Assembly: GCF_001411555.2 (NCBI RefSeq) | Contig: NC_049912.1 | Coordinates: 25,801,722 to 25,865,721, forward strand | Reading direction: 5' to 3' | DNA length: 64,000 bases | Source of the DNA: Juglans regia | Taxonomy: Eukaryota > Streptophyta > Magnoliopsida > Fagales > Juglandaceae | Shown here: piece by piece, positions 58,780 through 64,000 of the stretch | Position numbering within the stretch: position 1 is the stretch's first letter | Layout of the letters: the number at the start of each line of letters is the position of its first letter | Translations under genes and position numbers: made by a program | Notes under the pieces: model-generated | What the model was told of the DNA's origin: nothing | Seen by the model: only the letters and a program-made list of their open reading frames with translations | Databases searched by the model: none

Positions 58780-61700
58780 CCTGGATAATTGACACTAGAG
58801 TTACATATCACATGATTTGTAGCCCCTCTATTTTCACTCACAACATTACCTCTGCTTCACACAATATTAAACTTCCAAATGGAGCCACAACAGTAGCTAC
58901 CCATCTCGGTGATGTTCAACTCTCTAAATCCTTAACACTAAAAAATGTCTTGTGTACCTGCATTTTTCTTTAATTTAATTTTAGCAAAGTCCTTAGCAAA
59001 TCATTTGCATTGTTGTCTAATTTTCTTCTCGGATTGTTGTTATATCATAGGCCTTTCATCTTGGATGATGATTGGACTGGGAATGTGAATAATGGCTTAT
59101 ATCACCTCCAAATGTCGCGACCCAACCCCACTGCTCTACATTCATTTTTTGTTGCATTATGTTCAAATGTTGTCAATTCCTCAAATGTTTCCAAACTTGA
59201 TGAATTTGAATTATGGCACTATCGGTTTGAGCACAACTCAATGACCCAATGCATATTAAATGACATTTACAAAGACAATTCTAGACCCAAAGTGTTCCCC
59301 AAAACTCCCTGTGAAATTTGCCCAACTACAAAGCAGCATAAGCTACCTTTTCATCCATCTAACATCATGGTAACAAAGTCTTTTGATCTTATCTCGGTAG
59401 ACATTTGGTATCCAAATAGAACACATGCATACAATGGTGTCCGATATTTCCTTATAATTGTTGATCAATATACCCGTTGCACTTGGATATACATCATTCA
59501 AACCAAATCGGAGACTCGAAAATCTCTCTAGAATTTTTTTTTTCTCTAGTCGAAACTCAATTTGCAACTCAAATCAAAACAATTAGAACTGATAATGGAG
59601 CCGAATTTCACATGCCAAATCATCTTCAATCCAAAGGTGTCACACATCAAATTAACATGTGTTGCAACACCCCAACAAAACGCTTTAGTCGAATGCAAAC
59701 ATTAGCATATTCTCAATGTTACAAGGGCCTTAGTTTCAATCCGGCTTTTCCATGCATTATTGGCCTAACTTCATCACCATTGTCGTTTACTTGATAAACC
59801 GAACCCCTACTCCTCTCTTTCATTTCAAGTCCCCTTTTGAACTTCTCTATAACACCAAACCCTCCCACTCACATCTCAAAGTATTCGGCTGCCTATGTTT
59901 TGCCTCCACCAACGACCATGATCACTCCAAATTTGACTCAAGAGCACAACAATGCTTGTTCCTTGGTTACCCGTATGGTGTCAAAGGCTACAAGCTTCTC
60001 GATCTCAATACCAACCAGATATTTCTATCTCATGATGCCATATTCCATGAAGTTATTTTCCCTCTCAAACAACCACCAAACAATTGCCCACAATTATCCC
60101 CACTCCAATACACTGTCTCTCCCCATATTCTATATCCTACACCTCCCGATATAACAATCCAGTCTTCCCAACCTCACATCACTAAAACTCCCTCCAACCC
60201 CTCCACTTCACCTAACTCTTCCTCACCCACCGACATAACAATCCAAATTCACCCAGCTACCAAAACTTCATCTTCCACTAGCTTCCCAAGACGTTCCACC
60301 AGACTCAAAAAAAGCTCCAACCTATCTCAAAGATTTCCATTGTCAGTAAGCTACTGCACCAGCCTCTCTCCAATCAGCACCTGAGCAAGAAGATCATGGT
60401 TCTTTCAACAATTCGAAGGTAAATTTTCCTCTCTCATTTGTTCTCTCTTATCACACCCTCTCACCCTCCTTCAAAGCCTTCACCACCTCTATTTCCATGC
60501 ACACTGATCCAACCTCTTATACACAAGCTATCAAAGAACCCATATGGCGTGCAACAATAGAGCAAGAGCTCACTGCTCTTGAGCTTAATGAGACATGGTC
60601 CATGGTCGATCTCCCTCCTGGCAAGAAGCCAATTGCATGCAAATGGATTATAAACACAAATTCAATGTTGACGGGTCCATCGAACGAGCCAAAGCCAGAT
60701 TGGTCCCAAAGGGATTCACATAACGTGAATGTATCGATTTCCATGACACTTTTTTTCCGGTTGCTAAATTGGTCTCTATCTGTTGCCTTCTTGCAGTGGC
60801 TGCCATCAAAGGTTGGGATCTCTAACAGTTGGATGGCAATAATGCATTTCTATATGGCGAGCTCGATGAAGAATTGTACATGAAGCCTCCCCCTAGGCAT
60901 CCCTCAGCCAAGAAAAACCAGGTTTGTCACCTACACAAAAAACTCTATGGCTTGCGACAAGCATCCGACCAATGGAACACCAAGCTGTAATCTTCTTAGT
61001 CGAATTCGGCTTCATTCAAGCTAAGGCAAATTACAATTTATTTACAAAACAAATGCATGATTCGTTCATTGCACTTCTCGTTTATGTGGACAACATAATT
61101 TTATTGAGCTCAGACTCCACTTCCAGCAATTTCTTGCCACCAAGTTCAAGATTAAGACATTGGATCCACTCAAATACTTTCTTGACATGGAAATAGCTCG
61201 CTCCAAGGCAGGCAATCAGCTCTGCCCACGCAAGTATGCTCTAGACATACTGTCTGAAACAGGCTTACTGGCAGCCAAGTCATCCCCCTTACCCATGGAA
61301 CCGAATATCAAACTAACTAAATATGATGGAGACGTATTCCATGACCCCTCTCTGTACAGGAAATTAGTTGGCAAATTTCTTTATCTCACCAACACAAGAC
61401 CGAACCTGAATTACAGTGTTAATTTGCTCAGCCAGTTTATGGAGAAGCCACGAATTCCCCACTACAATGCCATCCTCAAGATCCTCAAATATATCAAGGG
61501 CACCCCGGGTTAGGGCATATTCTTCTCCAGCAACTCCAAGTTTGAAAGCATCGCATAATCTAATGCTAATTGGGCCAATTGTCCCGACACATGCAAATCC
61601 ACAACTAGCTTCTGTGTATTTCTCGGTCATTCCCTCATTTCCTAGAAGTCAAAGAAGCAGAACACCATCTCCTGTTCTTCAGCTGAATCGGAATACCGAG

Positions 61701-61780
61701 CCATGGCTACCGTTGCTTGTGAACTTACATGTTTGCTGCACTTTCTACATGACTTGCACATTGACATTTCAGCACAGGTA
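58780..61780 (+). pseudogene. Copia copy 2 pol remnant
   Basis: Protease remnant WIIDTRVTYHMI (about 58780-58815; the family has D[T/S]GA). GAG-pre-integrase and integrase: CEICPTTKQHKLPFHP, DIWYPNRTHAYNGVRYFLI, IRTDNGAEF (59010-59800). Reverse transcriptase: ELTALELNETWSMVDLP (60560-60620) and a catalytic YVDN in place of YVDD at 61083-61094; then FLDMEIARSKAGNQLCPRKY and RKLVGKFLYLTNTRPNLNYS (to 61513). RNase H: SAESEYRAMATVACELT by frame shifting near 61680-61720. At least eight frame breaks or stops separate these parts. Confidence 0.9.
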
Positions 61781-62033
61781 ACCTTGTATTATGATAACTT
61801 AGAAGCATTGCACATTATTGCAAATCCTATGTTTAATGAACGAATGAAACACATCGAACTTGACTGCCACCTTGTTTGAGATAAGATATTAGCTAGCCAA
61901 ATCTCCACTACACACGTTTCTTCCTCTACTCAGTTGGTGGATCTGCTTACTATACCGATATATTTTCCAACATTTAATCAATTGTTATCCAAGATGAGAG
62001 TAATCAACATTTACTCTTCATCTTGCAGGGGGA

Positions 62034-62226
62034 TATTGAGCTCACAACAAACCCAGCTACCCAAGGTTCCACAAGATAAAATAAACGCATGTCACTCTCA
62101 TTCTGTTAGGATTGTTAGCATTGTCAGAATATTCTTTATTCTTTATTGCACATTGTAATCTATAAATAGTACATACTGTGTATACATAATTACATTACTC
62201 GAATATCCTTTATGCCACTCTCAATA
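62034..62226 (+). repeat. 3' LTR of Copia copy 2
   Basis: A 193-bp partner of the 5' LTR. It starts TATTGAGCTCACAAC, lacks an 11-base stretch of the 5' copy and has a short repeated CTTTATT. Confidence 0.92.
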
Positions 62227-62518
62227 TACACTTCCATACCCACCAGACACACAGCTCTTTGCCTCTCCCCTATGACCAACATCATCTTGTTTTTTTCGTG
62301 CACCTAAAATAATCATAATTCAACTCAACAAAGTCATAAACAAACTATGCTCTCCTAAATTTGTTTTGTAAGATAATTATTCAACATAACTATACTATCC
62401 AAATAAACTGAGGGTAATCAACATAAGACACTGAGGTATCGCAAACAGCAACATAATCAAAATATGCCAACAAGCAGTCTTAGTAAAAATGAAATAAGAA
62501 CATATTCCACAATTGTAC

Positions 62519-62654
62519 CTTATAAAGAAACCCATCATTAGCAAGCTTATAATTACTATTTTCATGATCCTTTGGTACTACTCTTTCATCTAGCCAAAAG
62601 GCATGCCATTTCGACCATTCAATTGAATCAATGTATGGGGGTTCCAGTTGCTTC
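62519..62654 (-). pseudogene. PGL-like: Isolated exon of a 6-phosphogluconolactonase
   Basis: The minus strand between a TTTCAG acceptor and an AAG/GTACAA donor encodes 45 residues including PPYIDSIEWSKWHAFWLDER and VVPKDHENSNYKLANDGFLYK, a clear match to the middle of plant 6-phosphogluconolactonases (oxidative pentose phosphate pathway; same fold as glucosamine-6-phosphate isomerase). The exon is open and its splice sites look intact. I find neither the family's N-terminal substrate-binding exon upstream (to 64000) nor the following exons downstream, where Copia copy 2 begins about 290 bases away. It is most likely a gene fragment; the alternative is a gene with very long introns continuing beyond 64000 on one side and past the Copia insertion on the other. 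Confidence 0.75.
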
Positions 62655-64000
62655 CTGAAATCTCAACGATAAGCAATTACCAAATGACTCCACATTTATC
62701 GAGAAGCTCATACAAATGATTTATTACCCTGCAATTCAATGAAACCATGTAATGGGAAAGGAGAGATCATTTTAACTTGTGTATAGAACATTGTTTAAGA
62801 AAAACCCAAAAAACTCACCTCAACTAGGCAAAACTAAGATTGAAATCGAAAAATGGAGATTTTTACATCAACTTGATCATTTGGTTCATAACAATCAATA
62901 AACCATGACACAGTTTTCTCTTTTTCTTCCTCTCCCACATTCTCTTCACAACCAGATAGACCGCTAAACCCATACCCAAAAATAAAAGTAGATCATCAAC
63001 ATGTAGATTAGATTGTTAATTTGATTTAGCTTATACCTAGCTAGCAGCTTCATGTCTCAAACTTGAATTGAACTGCTAAATTGTCACTTTATATCATGCT
63101 AGCCTGATGGTAATTTCTTGTCACTTTATATTGTTAAATTGATTGAACTATACCAATTTATAGTTAAATTTCTTGAGCTAATACAACATAAGATGATTGA
63201 ATTATAACAACCTTTGACTGCCTCTAAATTATCTTGTGTAAATGGTTAATGGTTGAATTATATGATTCGGACTTGTTGTACGGGTTTCTATTGATGGGAT
63301 TCTTTTATTTTTTTGTTAGCCGCAAAGAAACACTAACGAAGTTTTTAACTCTAGTGAAACCTAGCTTGGCCAACCAGTGATTGAGAGTCAAGAAAGTGTA
63401 ATTAACAATGTTAACGATGTCACGCACTCTAATACGAGTAATTTTGTTGGCATGATCTTTAAATCACGTTTTTAAGTCAATGTTTTATCATATTTACAGA
63501 TGTAACTTGGGGTGGACAGAACACAGTTGAATAGCTTGGCTGGGACACAATTGGACCTATATGTAGCTGTGGTTGGGGATATCAAAGTAGATCTATCAAA
63601 GGAGTGATGTAATATGGTTTTGCCGTTTACTGTAGCAAATTATATGATGTGAAGATATATTGATGAAGACTTTATTCGTAAACCCTTGTTTTATGCGATA
63701 CATATTAAAAGAGTTAGAGTACTGGTTGAAGCACTTTTTGATGATGAGTAATGGGTCTTTTGTACACTTTTTTCATGTATAGACAACAATCTATATGCAC
63801 TGGTGAATATGGTTACTAGTGATGATCTTTGTCCTACGTATACCCTTAATTTCATGTGCCATTTTTGTAGAAACTTTTTATGTCTACATGCATACATATT
63901 ACAAGTACTTGATTTCCACGAAGAAGCACGTGCATGGTAGACTTTATTTATTTTTATTAATGAATTTATTCAGATTTTCTATTTAATTTGACAAGCATAT
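62655..64000. other. Right end of window, no gene recognised
   Basis: AT-rich sequence with no transposon ends or protein match that I can see. A small minus-strand frame at 63691-63897 (68 codons) is not recognisable. Confidence 0.5.

Larger units (their letters stand above)
57359..62226 (+). mobile_element. Full-length but inactive Copia retrotransposon (copy 2)
   Basis: LTRs at 57359-57558 and 62034-62226 flank a complete set of Copia domains; the target duplication TACAC lies at 57354-57358 and 62227-62231. The primer-binding site TGGTATCAGAGC (57559-57570) matches plant initiator-Met tRNA, and a polypurine tract GCAGGGGGA (62025-62033) precedes the 3' LTR. Order: gag, two CCHC knuckles, protease remnant, GAG-pre-integrase, integrase, reverse transcriptase, RNase H. 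Many stops and frameshifts and a changed reverse-transcriptase active site show that it cannot move by itself. LTRs differ by about a dozen substitutions plus two small gaps. Confidence 0.94.

Overview
The window looks like ordinary nuclear chromosome from a woody eudicot. Genes are intron-rich with GT-AG splicing, intergenic DNA is AT-rich, and plant transposons (Copia, L1-type LINE, SINE, MITEs, a solo LTR) sit between genes and inside introns. Fagales (walnut/hickory/oak side) is my best guess from general feel only; nothing in the window proves it. I saw no tRNA, rRNA, CRISPR or bacterial-type operon.

Layout, left to right: (1) 47-6803, + strand, a COP1-interacting protein 7-like gene cut at its 5' end by the window edge. 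(2) 7431-10960, a Copia retrotransposon on the minus strand with both LTRs and its target duplication, lacking the reverse transcriptase; a GC-rich MITE lies at the deletion point. (3) 12722-15256, minus, a three-exon AlkB-type dioxygenase. (4) 18627-22572, +, a five-exon SEC22 R-SNARE gene with a SINE and a long palindromic repeat in its introns. (5) 23957-33042, minus, a twelve-exon SPT20/PHL-type transcription cofactor with long glutamine tracts and a 1.7-kb LINE in one intron. (6) 36430-39769, +, FLU, the TPR regulator of chlorophyll synthesis, with a SINE in intron 2. (7) 40334-51815, minus, a twelve-exon UBP1-type triple-RRM protein whose 7-kb first intron holds a decayed LINE and a 2.8-kb solo LTR. 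(8) 57359-62226, +, a second Copia element with both LTRs but broken coding. (9) 62519-62654, minus, one isolated exon of a 6-phosphogluconolactonase.

The six main genes are housekeeping or regulatory and do not form a pathway. CIP7, PHL and FLU are each tied to light or chlorophyll regulation in Arabidopsis, but I read their closeness as inherited gene order. The order UBP1-FLU-AlkB-CIP7 recalls an Arabidopsis chromosome 3 block and PHL-CIP7 a chromosome 1 block, so this window may keep the order from before gene loss in the duplicated Arabidopsis genome.

I did not find a convincing undescribed biological system. The most useful observations are a probable GC-AG intron in UBP1, several transposon insertions with readable target duplications, a MITE family with at least eight copies, Copia LTRs with non-TG/CA ends, a SEC22 lacking the zero-layer arginine, and the mixed synteny.
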